From positions 12,346,786-12,410,785 of the forward strand of contig NC_037271.1 in the NCBI RefSeq assembly GCF_000002425.4: 64,000 bases of DNA, written 5' to 3'. The position numbers and the translations under genes are program-made. Of this stretch, positions 12,656 to 24,009 are shown piece by piece; within the stretch, counting starts at the first letter, position 1; each line of letters opens with the position of its first letter. This stretch comes from Physcomitrium patens (taxonomy: Eukaryota; Streptophyta; Bryopsida; Funariales; Funariaceae). The notes beneath the pieces were generated by a model. It was given only the letters and a program-made list of their open reading frames with translations, had not been told where the DNA came from and searched no databases.

Positions 12656-12819
12656 AAACCTTCTTTATAAAAGAAACAACATTTAGTCAAAATAACATTC
12701 TACTTTCAATTCTTATTCGTAGCTTCTTTGTAGTAGTGACGCTCAGGAGATGGAGAACCAACAACCAGCGGATTCGACTCAAGAGCCTTCATTTGCTGAC
12801 CTGTCGGACAAGACATTAC

Positions 12820-13172
12820 GATTGTCACAACCTTCAAGATGATGCAATCAAGATGAAGATCTTCAAGAACGACATGTTCTTCCTCGAATAGATGGCGAGA
12901 TACAATGCGTTTGGTATCACGATTTGGGAAAAGACTCCGGATATTTGGTGATTGTGCTAGAGATAGGAACAATTCCTGATGGTATTTCAAATATTCTATT
13001 CGAAGGAAGTTATGAAGGCCTCAACAATGATCAAATAACTGGGTGGTCTTCCCGCCCTGGTATTGGACACTACCGATGGTTGAGAGGCCCTATCAATCAT
13101 CTTCGAAGAGAACAAAGATCAGAGTATGTAGCAAATAAAATTCGTCGCATCATAGATTTCTTCAACATATGA
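12820..13172 (+). other. Open stretch between chromodomain and polypurine tract of element B
   Basis: From just after a stop near 12825, an open frame of about 110 codons runs to 13172 (includes VLPRIDGEIQCVWYHDLG and HYRWLRGPINHLRREQR). It is separate from pol and lies where envelope-like third frames lie in some Gypsy elements. I see no membrane segment or signal peptide and recognise no family. The end of element H (40335-40456) appears related in its last part, so this may be a shared structural region. Confidence 0.35.
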
Positions 13173-13199
13173 TGAACGCTCCTCGTGGAATTCGTCCCT

Positions 13200-13213
13200 A
13201 GAAGGAGGGGTAA
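13200..13213 (+). other. Polypurine tract of element B
   Basis: AGAAGGAGGGGTAA lies directly before the right LTR and is where plus-strand DNA synthesis would be primed. The equivalent G-run is present before the LTR of element H. Confidence 0.75.
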
Positions 13214-13774
13214 TGTCATGGACATAATCATGTAAGCTAGTAATTATATAAAAAAATAGGTAGAAGTAAGTAAAAGTAGATAAAAGTAAGTTAATTCTAT
13301 AGTATTTAATATGAAAGCTTCCTAGAAGCTTCATAGACGTTGCTTTGACTTCATAAGTGTCTTTAATTGACTTTTTAGATTAGAAACGTGGTCAACAAGT
13401 TGGCTATGTGCCACACATGTTGTTAGTTTGATCTTCAAGCTAACTTTGTGGCCCACATATAAAAAAGCTTGCCTTGTAAGTCAAGGCATGTGTCGTACAA
13501 AGTCAACACATATTGGAGGTCCTATAGAACGTCGCCACATAGCCCCTAGTTAGATAGTATATATAGAGACAAGAGTAAAGGCTTCTTCACTCTTGTGAAC
13601 TCCTTTCTTGCTTCTAGTCTAGTTTCAAGGGTCTCTAGTTTTCTTGACTTTTGGCAATAGCCATTCCAGTTTCTCTTTCAATATATATCCTTGTTTATAT
13701 ATATTTTGTTACCTCTCTTTCAGTGAAGGCTCACTTGTCTAAATTATTTTTTCATTAAGTTCTTGTCTTTGAAA
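13214..13774 (+). repeat. Right (3') LTR of element B
   Basis: It begins TGTCATGGACA and ends CTTTGAAA, where the original TGACA terminus has one substitution. It is 20 bp longer than the left LTR because of a short internal duplication near 13268-13290. A TATA box is kept at 13558-13565. Confidence 0.93.
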
Positions 13775-13779
13775 TACAA
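13775..13779. repeat. 5-bp target-site duplication, right flank of element B (TACAA)
   Basis: This is the second copy of TACAA; see 7405-7409. Confidence 0.93.
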
Positions 13780-14033
13780 ATGTACCCAGTACACTATCAC
13801 GGAGAGTCTCAATTGCGAGCATCTGAATTAACGTCGGACGATGAGCTTAGCTTCGATGACGATGCAGTAGCACCAATTACAGAGGCGCATGTGGAGGGAG
13901 CACTACACCCTGGAGTGGTGTACCAATGTGGAGGTCCGGGGGAGTACTTTATATACCCGACAGACTCGGAAAACTCGGATTATGTTAGTATTGATTGGAT
14001 GACTAAGTATGATGTGTACCAATTTAGTGCCGT
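13780..14033 (+). pseudogene. Element C protease to RT linker, resumed after element B, cut by element D
   Basis: The frame continues directly from 7409: MYPVHYHGESQLRASELTS, then an acidic stretch. It is open until element D begins at 14034 and continues after D from about 24010 (GCC GTG GAT across the joint). The linker itself is unremarkable; its value is as proof of the nested insertion. Confidence 0.75.
14030..14033. repeat. 4-bp target-site duplication, left flank of element D (CCGT)
   Basis: CCGT precedes the first base of element D and recurs at 24006-24009 after its last base. Removing D and one CCGT restores the frame of element C. Confidence 0.9.
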
Positions 14034-16819
14034 TGTCGTGTTGTAACACGAGTATACCGTGAAAATATAAAGTAAGGGGACTTTTATTAATATTTAATTA
14101 CCTCGAATATTGGGAGTAACGACCAACTCTAGTGCAAATACTGAGAGGCTAGGTTCAGTCACCCCGTTACAGTCAGCCGGGGCATACTGAAATGCTCCAT
14201 TCGATTACAATAACGGGAGTCAGCAGAAAGGGAAAGGACCAATTGAACGACGGGTGAACCTGGTTCGAAGAGCCAATTGGATGCAATTTCAAGACATCCA
14301 ATCCGGTGTCGTGTGATAACACGAGTATACTGTGAAAATATAAAAAAAGAGGACTTTTATTAATGTTCAGTTACCTCGAATATTGGAAGCAACGACCAAT
14401 TCCAGTGCAAATACTGAGAGGTTAGGTTGAGTCACCCCGTTACAGTCAGCTGGGGCATACTGAAATGCACTGTTCGATTCTAATAACGGGAGTCAGCAGG
14501 AAGGGAAAGGACCAATTTAACGACGGGTGAGCCTGGTTCGAACAGCCAATTAGATCCAATTTCAAGACATCCAATCCAGGTCCTCTTACCCAATATGAGA
14601 CCTGAATTAGTCGGGCAGCCCAATGCGGTCCAATTGCGGCAACATCCAGGTCTTACTACGTGCCTCTTATCCAATATGAGACCTGAATTGGTCGGGCGAC
14701 TCAATGTTGTCTCGATTACGGGGCTCCGATTCCGTTTCAGGCTGTTCCGTCCTTTGTGCTATTCCGGGGACGTCCTTTCGGTAAAAGGATTTGTCAAAGG
14801 TAAAAATGAAGGAGAAAGCTCTGACGGCGAGAGCCAATTTTGGATCCAAGCTCTGACGGTGGAAGCCAATTCCGGATCCAAGACGGAAGATTGAAGAAAT
14901 TCAGAGGCTAGGGTTTGAATGAGGGGAGAATTAGGGTTAAAGGGGAAGAAGGTTAAGAAATAGGGGGGGTTTTTTCAGAGAGGTTTTTTGGATCGAAGAG
15001 CTAGCTTCAAGCTCTTTTCAAGGTCACTAGTTTGGTTTCATTAGGATTTGTGAGGGGAGAGCAATCGCTGCTCAAAGTCAGTGCTTATTTTGGTGTTTCG
15101 GATTTTATATAAAACATTGATGGTTTGCATTCTCAATCGGTTTGTGCAAGTTGTGTAGCATCTATGGATCAAAATTTGGTATTGTCTGGATAGTTGGGTG
15201 TGCTAAGTGTATACAAAAATTTGTGTTAATCTAACGATGCAATCAAGTGATATCAGGGTTTTAGTACAAAGGATTGTCGGAAGTTGGCAGTCTAGGGTTG
15301 GATAGGGTTTCTGTGATATCTGAAGATCTACTAATTGGATCGACGTAAGTTTTGGCTTGGTAATAGAAGATTTGGAGAACAAGCGGCTATTCAATTTTGA
15401 GCTGGAGTTAATGGTTGACAAAGGAGAAATCACTTCTGGAGTTTCTACATCAAATTTCAAGGTTGCGGCCGAGTGTCATTAGTGCGGTTTTTGGGCGTTT
15501 TCTTGCAATCTGTAAGTTGGATTGGACTGAAATTTGTTGAGCATATAGAAGGCTTATACTGGTATTTAAGTATAAAATTTCACACTAAGTGGACAGTTGG
15601 ATCAAAAGTTACAGCTTGTCAAAGCTCACTCGCTAGGATTAGGGCTTGTTAAGAAAAACAAAAACAACTTAATTATAAAAGAAATAAAGCAATTGGAATA
15701 TTGTATGGTTAAAATGACTATGAGGAGTGTTTTTAAATACTTGGAAATTGATATTTCAATTATATTCGTCATACATGGATAAAATCTATTAGGGTTTTTT
15801 TGTTATTTGTAAAAACAACTATACCTTCCACAGCTAGATACCCAGTGTATTCCCGAACAAGACAACACGTAATACAACACCGGGTCCTCTTACCCAATAT
15901 GAGACCTGACTTGGTCAGACAACCCAATGCGGATCAATTTCGAGAACATCCAGGTGACTACGGACTTCTTATCCAATATGACACCTGAATTGTGAGACCT
16001 GAATTCGTCGGGCAACTCAATGTGGTCCCGATTACGGGGTTTCGATTCTGTTTCAGGCTGTCCTGTTCTCTGTGCCGTTTCAGAGAACGTTGTTTTCGGT
16101 AAAAGGATCTCTTAAAGGTAAAAATGGAGGAGAAAGCTCTGACGGCGAGAGTCAATTTTGGATCCAAGCTCTGATGGCGGGAGCCAATTTCGGATCCAAG
16201 ACGGAAGATTGAAGAAATTCAGAATTAAGGTTAAGAAATGAGAAGAGAGAAGAGTTTTTGGGGGTTTTTTAGAAGGATCAGAGAGCTAGCTTCATGCTTT
16301 GGGAAGGAGAAAAAAGATAGAGAATTGGTTTTTTTTCTTCATAGGGTTTTGGGAAGACTGAGACAATCGTTGCTGAAGTCAGTGTTGTAATGGTGAATTG
16401 TGATTTTAAATGAAGTGAGTTTGATTACTCTTGACTATTTTGTGAAATCGAGTTACATTTGTGATGAAGAATTAAAAGGGTGTCTATAGGATTGAGTATG
16501 CAGATTGAATGAAATTTATTGGGTTAATCTAACGAGATAGTCAGTGGATACAAGATCGTGAGTATAAAGCGGTATCGAAGATTAGCAGTTTGGGTTGTTT
16601 AGGGTTCTCTATAACGTCTAGAGACCTACCGGCTGGGACAAAAAGGACTTCGACGAGCAGTCGAAGGACATCCGTATAGACTTACGGTGTATTCTTGCAG
16701 TTGTTTATATTTCAACAATCAAAAACCGATAGATTGCTTGAATATTAGCAAATCTCCATACTACCTTCTACAGCTAGACGCCCAGCGTGTTCTCGAGCAG
16801 AAAAGCACGTAATACGACA
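14034..16819 (+). repeat. 5' LTR of element D, interrupted by a solo LTR
   Basis: The outer LTR consists of 14034-14306 plus 15884-16819, together about 1.21 kb, matching the 3' LTR at 22796-24005. It starts TGTCGTGTTGTAACACGAG and ends ACGTAATACGACA. Open frames inside it are not genes. Confidence 0.9.
14307..15879 (+). repeat. Nested solo LTR of the D family
   Basis: A complete LTR (TGTCGTGTGATAACACG to CACGTAATACAACA, 1573 bp) sits inside the 5' LTR of element D. It is flanked by a 4-bp duplication CCGG at 14303-14306 and 15880-15883. The intact 3' LTR reads CAATCCGGGTCCTC at the same point, confirming the insertion site. A solo LTR is what remains after recombination between the two LTRs of a full element. 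It is longer than its relatives because of extra internal repeats near 14580-14720 and divergent sequence near 14930-15560. Confidence 0.88.
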
Positions 16820-16822
16820 AAA

Positions 16823-16842
16823 GTGGTGAATCTGAAGTGAAA
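16823..16842 (+). other. Decayed primer-binding site of element D
   Basis: TGGTGAATCTGAAGTGAA follows the LTR end after a few bases. In elements E and F the same place reads TGGTGAACCCGACGTGAA, complementary to the 3' end of plant tRNA-Trp. Element D differs by C-to-T or G-to-A type changes. Confidence 0.7.
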
Positions 16843-16889
16843 GCTTGAGGTGGAAGGTATTGGATTTCATTGGATTTTATTTTTATTTT

Positions 16890-19262
16890 ATGGAAAAAAA
16901 AAATAAAAATTTTGAAGGATTTTTGGGAGGAATTTCTGGTGGGGGTTCTTCTAAAGGACAAGGTATGCACATGGATCCGTCTATTGCTAGTATGTTTTAA
17001 GCCTTCTCATTATCAATACAGCAACAGCAAAGCAATCATCAAAAGAAAGCTTTGGTAACCAAAGCATTGCAAGCACTGGTCAATAAAATTGATCAATTTG
17101 ATGGAAGGCATATTTCAAGGTATTTAAGATGTTATGTTCGTGAAATGGAATTAAATCGGGTTTCTGAGAGAAAAATGGTTGAATTATTTTGACTTGCCAG
17201 GATACCGGAGATAAGAGACCACATTACATCGATTACGAATCGTTATGGGAATTCATGGGAGGTTTTTTCACATGCATTGAAAGACAAATATTTCTTGAAA
17301 GATGCTGATCGCATTACTAAGAAGCTGTTTCTGGAATGGATTGAACGGCCCAATAAGAATTTACAAGCAACAGAGCTACTAAAAAAATTTGAGAGGTAGT
17401 ACTCTCAATTATCAAAGGTAGAAAAATTGACATTGGAGCCGAACAAAGTTGATCTATTTCTTCAAGCTGCTGATGGAGAATTGCAAGGGAAATTAGAACT
17501 CCTTCTTGAAGACAAAGAAGAAGATGAAGGATTGACAACGAAGTGGAAGAACGTTGAAGATGCGGTGGGGTTGCTTACAAAAAAAGAAAGGAGGAAGGAT
17601 AGGAGCAATATTCCGAAAACAGTACAAGCACCCAAAGCTCCAGTACGTACAACACCACCAACAATGCCTACAGTTCAACCTTCGACATCCTTATCAAAGA
17701 AAGTAGATATGGGGATGGAAGAAATTATACAAGGAATGTAAGATCTTCAAATCAAATTGGCAAGACTTGAAGAGAATACTTCTATAAACAATTCGAAGAA
17801 TGTTTCAAAACAAGGATATGTACAAAGATGCATTTGGTGTGATGATGCTTCACACACTAGAAAAGATTGCAATGAATTTAATAATATGATACGGCAGGGA
17901 ATTATTTGCTGGAAAGATGGGAAGATAGTATTGAAAAATAGAGAGGATCTTCTTCAAATCAATTTTGGTAAGGGAAGAATGAGAGCATTGGTTCAAGTTT
18001 ACCTAAAAGAGCATGAAACAGTAGCACGAGAAAGTCCAAGTTATGGTGCTAGAGTAGATGATGAAATTGGTGGAAGTACGGAAACTAGTGAGTTTTAGGC
18101 TTCTGCTGTTTCTACAATGCAAGAAGGGAAATTACCTCGAGAAGCGTTATTGAAAACTGCAGCTACAATACGAGGTAGAACAGGTTGGGAGGATCCTGTT
18201 GAGTCTCTTTCAGTTCATGCATATATTGCTAAGAGCCAACATGAAGCTTTGATGGAAGAAAAGAGACGAGGAAATTTTGATGATACTAGAGAAGGAAATT
18301 CTTCTAAGAAGCAAACTCGAGGAGACAAGGCTCAGGAGGCAGCTTCACAAGAATTGCCTGTAAAGGATACCTCAGCATCATTGGGAGAAAAAACAAAGGA
18401 GACAAAAGATAAAGGCAAATCAATTGCTTATAAGCTACTTTCTGACATTGAAGCGGCAACAAATTTGAAAGGGGTGTTGGAAGAACGTATATTAAATGTT
18501 AAGGTGGAATTCACATTAAAAGAGGTCTTGGAAATTGTAAAGAAGGAGTTTCATGATGTTATCATTGACAGCATTAAGCGAAAGAGGCAATTAATGGGCG
18601 AAACTGGAATTAGTCATGCTATTGAAGCAAGAATATATAGAGATGAAGAAGAGGTTGGTACTGGTTACAAGCAACCAACAAATGAAAAGAATGGGTATAA
18701 TCAACGACTATGTTTCGAAGATTATAGTGATAAGAAAATGAAAACTTTGAGCCATTATACTCGAAAGCATTGGACAAGGGCAACTACTGAGGTATTGGTG
18801 AAAGTAGGAGATATAGAAGAACCAATAGTTGCTTTAGTCGACCATGGTTCTGAAATAAATCTCATGTCTAAAGATCTTTATAAGAAGCAAAAATGGCCAA
18901 TTGATATGGAACATGGATGGGCAATACGAGCAGCTAATAACACACGGGGCGAATTATATGGAGCTTGTCCAGATGTCAAAATTTGGATTGGGGATGTTGC
19001 GACGGAGCAACATTTCTTTGTTTAAGATACAACGTCTTATCCGTTGATTTTAGGACAACCTTATATTATGGCAACACGGATGGAAACAAAAATACTTGAC
19101 GATGGTTCTGCTTATGCAAGGGTACGGAGCGAAGATGGGAGGAAAGCTGTACAATTTCTAACAGTACCTCCTAACCATGAACGGAATCGAGATAGGTTGA
19201 GGGAGAAACCATTGCCAAAGATTGTTGAAGGATTTAAGGATTTTGGGGAGGTACCATTGTAA
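16890..19262 (+). pseudogene. Element D Gag-protease
   Basis: The ATG at 16890 opens MEKKNKNFEGFLGG, shared by E and F. The Gag part includes KIDQFDGRHISRYLRCYV and NKNLQATELLKKFER. A CCHC knuckle CIWCDDASHTRKDC lies at 17829-17870. The protease begins near 18790; its active site reads ALVDHGSEINLMS (Asp codon at 18840) and the later conserved block is YPLILGQPYI. Stops at about 17000, 17190, 17398, 17740, 18096 and 19023 interrupt it. The terminal TAA at 19260 is shared by all copies and is probably the authentic end of this frame. Confidence 0.9.
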
Positions 19263-19289
19263 AGCGAGATTATGGAGGTACAAAAGAAG

Positions 19290-22200
19290 AGGTACTCTCA
19301 CGTGATGAAGGTGCCTTTGATGCGAGTTTTATTGGTATTTTGGAGATTGAAAATATTATGTATAAGAAAGTTGATGATTTTAAAAGAAAAAAAAAATATT
19401 ATATAATATTGAAGGAGAATTACGCAAGTTAGATATATTGCAAGATGATGAGAGGATTTTAGGTGTTTATGAAGAAAATGGACTGGAAGATTCATTGGAA
19501 TTGATTACATCTATTGGGTTAGGGGATAATGATAAGATTGTTGAGATTCATTCAAGAGAGGTTTATACCATGCTTGAATCTTTTCAAGCACCAGAAGTCA
19601 CTATAGAGACGAGATATAAAACAGCAAATAAGAAGGTAAAGCCTGTTGCCAGACCATTACCAGAAGATTCTAAAGAACAAATCGGAGAAGCATCAAAAGA
19701 AGCGAGTTTAAAAGATCCAATGAGTATTGGACATCAGTTTACTAAAGAGACTTTTGAAGAATTGTAGATTGGTTCTGATGGTTCTTTATTGCCGGAGGAA
19801 ATTACTTGCTTCAAAAAGATGTTGGCTAAAGAAGGTAGATCGTTTGCTTTCAAATCTCATGAAATTGGGTGTGTGGATCCGAATATTATAACACCTATGG
19901 TTATCTTCACTATACCACATGTACCTTGGAATCTAAGACCGATTCGAATACCGAGGGCACATTTACCTAAATTGGTTGAACTATTAAAAGAAAAGATAAA
20001 GATAAAAATATTGAAACCCTCATTTGTACTGTATTCTAGTCGATTGTTTATGGTACCTAAGAAGAATGGGTCACTATGTTTTATTCAAGATATGCAACCA
20101 ATGACTGTAGTAACTGTCAAGAATGCAGGAATTGGACCTATTGTGGATGAATTTGCTGAGGCGTCTGCTCGAAGGGCGATCTATTCAACGGGTGACTTGT
20201 ATTCAGGTTATGATCAATTTCAACTTGCTGAGGGAAGTAGTGATATGACAACAATGAGGACACTACTTGGATTGATTAGAATGTGTACTCTTCCTCAAGG
20301 TGCGACCAACTCAGTTGCGCATATGATGAATGGGATGAATAAGGTATTGAGAGATTTCATTCCAGAAAAGACTATGCCTTTTCTGGATGATGTTCCTATA
20401 AAAGGGTGTAGAGAAGGAGACAAGGATGAAACTTTAGATACAAGGGGATGTCGCAAATATGTTGTTGATAATATATAAGATTGAAAAAAGATTTTAACTG
20501 GGCTTGGAGAAGTTCATCTTACATTATCGGGTATGAAGTCCGTATTTGGAGTATGAGAGGTTGTAATTGTTGGATATTTATGTGGATCTTATGGAAGAAA
20601 ACCAGATCCGACTAAAGTTGATGCAATTGGAAGGATGAAAGAGGATTGTGATTTTTTAACAGAGGTTCGCAGGTTTTTGGGTGCATGTGTATTTTATCGA
20701 ATCTGGATCCGTCATTTTGCTTACATAGCGGATCCATTATATGAACTGTTACGCAAGGGCTACCGATTTAAATGGGAAGAAAGGCATATTCAGGCAATGC
20801 AAAGATTGAAGAAATTATTGATGTCACCTCCAATATTGAGAAAGATTGATTATAAGTGCAATAGACCAGTGATTCTTACTTGGACGCTAGTCCAATTGCC
20901 ATTGGATGGACTGTGGGTCAAGATGATTCCAGTGGGAATAGATTTGCAATTCGATTTAGAGCTAAAGTTTTAAGTATTCGTCAGCATGCATATTGGCAAG
21001 TCAAAAGAGAACTTTGGGGAGTTGTTTCGGCTATGAAAGCTGAAAAGGACTATTTGATTGGAGCAGTAGTAGTAATTGAAACGGATTGCTTGCCAGTGCT
21101 CAGAATGATTACTAACTGTTCAATGCCACATATTGCAATGTTGAAATAGATTACTTATATTAAGTCACTAAATCCAGAATTTAAGCATATTACTGAGAAG
21201 GACAATTTAGTAGCAAACATGCTATCTCGAGCAAGATACGAGATGGAGGACGAAATAGCTGAAGACATTGATGACGTCGGATTGAAATTCTATTCAATAT
21301 CAAATCTCAATAAGGAAGACAAGCTATTTCTTGAAGAATCTTATGAAGGAGAATTATTGGATATTGGTCATTACTTGAATACCTTGACTAAGCAGGGGAA
21401 TTGGTCTACAGAAAAATTCAAATAAATAAGAAAAAAAGCATATGGATTTTTACTTCGAGATGGATTCTTATGGAAGAGACCGAAGAAAGGAATTGGGATG
21501 CCACAACGAGTGATAGGCAAAAAAGAAGAAAATCTAAAATTATTAAAGGAGTTTCTTGATAGTTTATGGGCAGGGCATAGAAGAATCTGGGCTACTTTTG
21601 CTAAACTCAAAGAACGATATTGGTGGAAAAATATGTATCGAGATGTGCTCTCATTTGTAGAGTCATGTGAAATCTGTCAATCGTATTCTAATATCGGACA
21701 TCGAGATGGTCTTCATCCTACGTATCCTCTGGTTATTCATTTTAAATGGATTGTTGATTTGGTTATTATGCTAGTTGGATTATGGCAGATGAAATATTTG
21801 GTTTTAGCTTGTGAAGATTTATCAAATCAAGTAGAAGGAAGAGCATTGAGGACAAAATCTACAGAGGGGATTTGTAGGTTTTTGCTTGAAGATGTCATTT
21901 GTCGCTACGGATGCATAGAAAAAATCACTGCAGATCGTGGAGAATTAAATGCACAAGAAGCTCGTAAGTTCTTTGAAAGATGTGGAGTTAAACTATCACT
22001 GACTACTGCTTATAATCCAGAAGGGAATACAAAAAGTAAACGTGGTCACCCACCGATTGTGAAAGCATTAGTTAAAGCTTGTAATGGGAAAGTTAAAGAG
22101 TAGCCACGACTTTTGTCATTTGCATTATGGGCTGATCGAACAACACATAATTTGGTGACAGGATATATGCTAGTAGAACTTATGACACGTCGAAAACCAA

Positions 22201-22733
22201 TTATGTCGATTGAAGAAAAGGTACTTACTTGGAGTATGCTACCATGGGAAGATAGATTGATAAGAGAAGAACTTTTGGCTATTAGGATTCGACAATTGGA
22301 ACAAAGATCGGAAGATGTGCAAATAGCATTGGAAAGGTTAAAAAGAGCAAGGATACAAAACAAGGCACGATTCGATAAGCAACATCGATTGAGACCTAAA
22401 GCAATCGAGGAAGGTGACTAGGTACTTGTTTATGACAATAGTCTGGATAGTCAACATAATACTTTGCGGAAATTTTCAAAACGTGGGTTTGGACTATATG
22501 TAGTAACAACTGTTCATGATAATGCGACTTACTCATTACAGGAGTTAGATGGTACAAAATTGAAAATACGAATTGCAGGGAAGCGAGTAAAAATATTTAA
22601 ACGAAGACATGTGGAGATGAATATGGAAGACCTTAATGAAGGTATAGAGATTCCGTAGCAAGAAGATGAAAGTGATTTGGATAATATAGGTGACGAAGAC
22701 GAACTGGACAAAGACGTAGAGGATATATTCTAA
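19290..22733 (+). pseudogene. Element D Pol: RT, RNase H, integrase
   Basis: A long N-terminal part precedes RT. RT spans about 19860-20620 with the catalytic box PFLDDVPIKG at about 20377-20406. RNase H is at about 20870-21220, and its first catalytic region is damaged by a small deletion near 20880. Integrase spans about 21500-22110, with a zinc site ending CEICQ, then VDLVIM, ITADRGEL and a KSKRG box where the third catalytic Glu has become Lys; element E keeps Glu there. The tail is acidic (DEDELDKDVEDIF) without a chromodomain. Frameshifts and stops make it inactive. Confidence 0.9.
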
Positions 22734-22781
22734 ATCAAATAGCAATTGGATAAATTGGTGCATACCGGAGGATGCACAAGT

Positions 22782-22795
22782 TCAGAGGGGGTGGG
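22782..22795 (+). other. Polypurine tract of element D
   Basis: CAGAGGGGGTGGG lies immediately before the 3' LTR. The same tract precedes the 3' LTR of element E at 34892-34904. Confidence 0.7.
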
Positions 22796-24005
22796 TGTCG
22801 TGTTGTAACACGAGTATACCGTGAAAATATAAAGTAAGGGGACTTTTATTAATATTCAGTTATCTCGAATATTGGGAGCAACGACCAACTCCAGTGCAAA
22901 TACTAAGAGGCCAGGTTCAGTCACCCCGTTACAGTGAGCCGAGGCATACTGAAATGCTACGTTTGATTCCAATAACAGGAGTCAGCAAAAAGGAAAAGGA
23001 CCAATTCAACGACGGGTGAGCCTAGTTCGAAGAGCCAATTTGATCCAATTTCAAGACATCCAATCCGGGTCCTCTTACCCAATATGAGATCTAACTTGGT
23101 CAAACAACCCAATGCGGACGAATTTTGGGAACATCCAGGTTACTATGGGCCTCTTATCCAATACGAGAATTGAATTGTGAGACCTGAATTGGTCGGGCGG
23201 CTCAATGTGGTCTCGATTACGGGGTTTTGATTCTATTTCAGGCTGTCTTGTTCTCTGTGCCATTTGAGAGAATGTTGTTTTCGATAAAAGGATCTCTTAA
23301 AGGTAAAAATGGAGGAGAAAACTCTTACAGCGAGAGCCAATTTCGGATTCAAGCTCTGACGGCAGGAACTAATTCCGGATCTAAGACGGAAGATTGAAGA
23401 AATTCAGAATTTAGGTTAAGAAATGAGAGGAGTAAAGAGTTTTTGGGGGTTTTTTAGAAGGATCAGAGAGCTAGCTTCATGCTTCGGGAAGGAGAAAAAA
23501 GATAGAGAATTGGATTTTTTTTTTTCATAGGGTTTTGGGAAGACTGAGGCAATCGTTGCTGAAGTCAGTGTTGTAATGGTGAATTGGAATTTTTAATGAA
23601 GTGGGTTTGATTACTCTTGAATATTTTGTGAAATGGAGTTACGTCTCTGATGAAGAATTAAAAGGGTGTCTATAGGATTGAGTATGCAGATTGAATGAAA
23701 TTTATTGGGTTAATCTAATGAGATAGTCAGTGGATACAAGATCGTGAGTATAAAGCGATATCGAAGATTAGCAGTTTGGGTTGTTCAGGGTTCTCTATAA
23801 CGTCTAGAGACCTACCAGCTGGGACAAAAAGGACTTCGACGAGCAGTCGAAGGGCATCCGTATAGACTTACGGTGTATTCTTGCAGTTGTTTATATTTCA
23901 AGAGTCAAAAATCGATAGACTGTTTGAATATTAGCGAATCTCCATACTACCTTCTACAGCTAGACGTCCGACGCGTTCTCGAGCAGGAAAGCACGTAATA
24001 CGACA
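22796..24005 (+). repeat. 3' LTR of element D
   Basis: This 1210-bp LTR begins TGTCGTGTTGTAACACGAG and ends CACGTAATACGACA. It is colinear with the two halves of the 5' LTR and about 100 bp shorter than the LTRs of element E. It contains diverged direct repeats of an AGCTCTGACGGCGAGAGCCA unit near 23318-23390. Confidence 0.93.
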
Positions 24006-24009
24006 CCGT
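24006..24009. repeat. 4-bp target-site duplication, right flank of element D (CCGT)
   Basis: This is the second copy of CCGT; see 14030-14033. Confidence 0.9.

Larger units (their letters stand above)
7410..13774 (+). mobile_element. Element B: two-LTR Ty3/Gypsy chromovirus inserted into element C
   Basis: This 6365-bp element has a 541-bp left LTR, a 561-bp right LTR, a perfect 5-bp target duplication, a polypurine tract before the right LTR, and the order gag, protease, RT, RNase H, integrase, chromodomain. A chromodomain at the integrase C-terminus defines chromoviruses, which use it to choose chromatin targets. By eye the LTRs differ at roughly 30 positions plus one 20-bp indel, so the insertion is not recent. 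Stops in gag and pol, and a changed RT active site, mean this copy is dead, although it is much better preserved than element A. Confidence 0.95.
14034..24005 (+). mobile_element. Element D: long-LTR Ty3/Gypsy element of a second family, inserted into C
   Basis: Two LTRs of about 1.21 kb with ends TGTCGT/ACGACA bracket a Gag-protease frame and a Pol frame. The LTR-end inverted repeats, a 4-bp duplication (CCGT), a polypurine tract at 22782-22795 and a primer-binding site near 16823 define it fully. Its 5' LTR is split by a nested solo LTR of the same family. The proteins differ from elements A, B and C: the protease has Asp-His-Gly, the RT has FLDDVPIKG, and there is no chromodomain. Several in-frame stops, mostly C-to-T type, make it inactive. 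Elements E and F are close relatives. Confidence 0.95.

Noticed and set aside
12924-13172. Envelope gene of element B
   Set aside because: No signal peptide, transmembrane segment or envelope-like motif.
14034-16819. Small genes inside D-family LTRs (for example 14595-14894, 28222-28419, 36104-36304)
   Set aside because: The frames are not kept between LTR copies and no protein is recognisable; they are chance open frames in LTR sequence.
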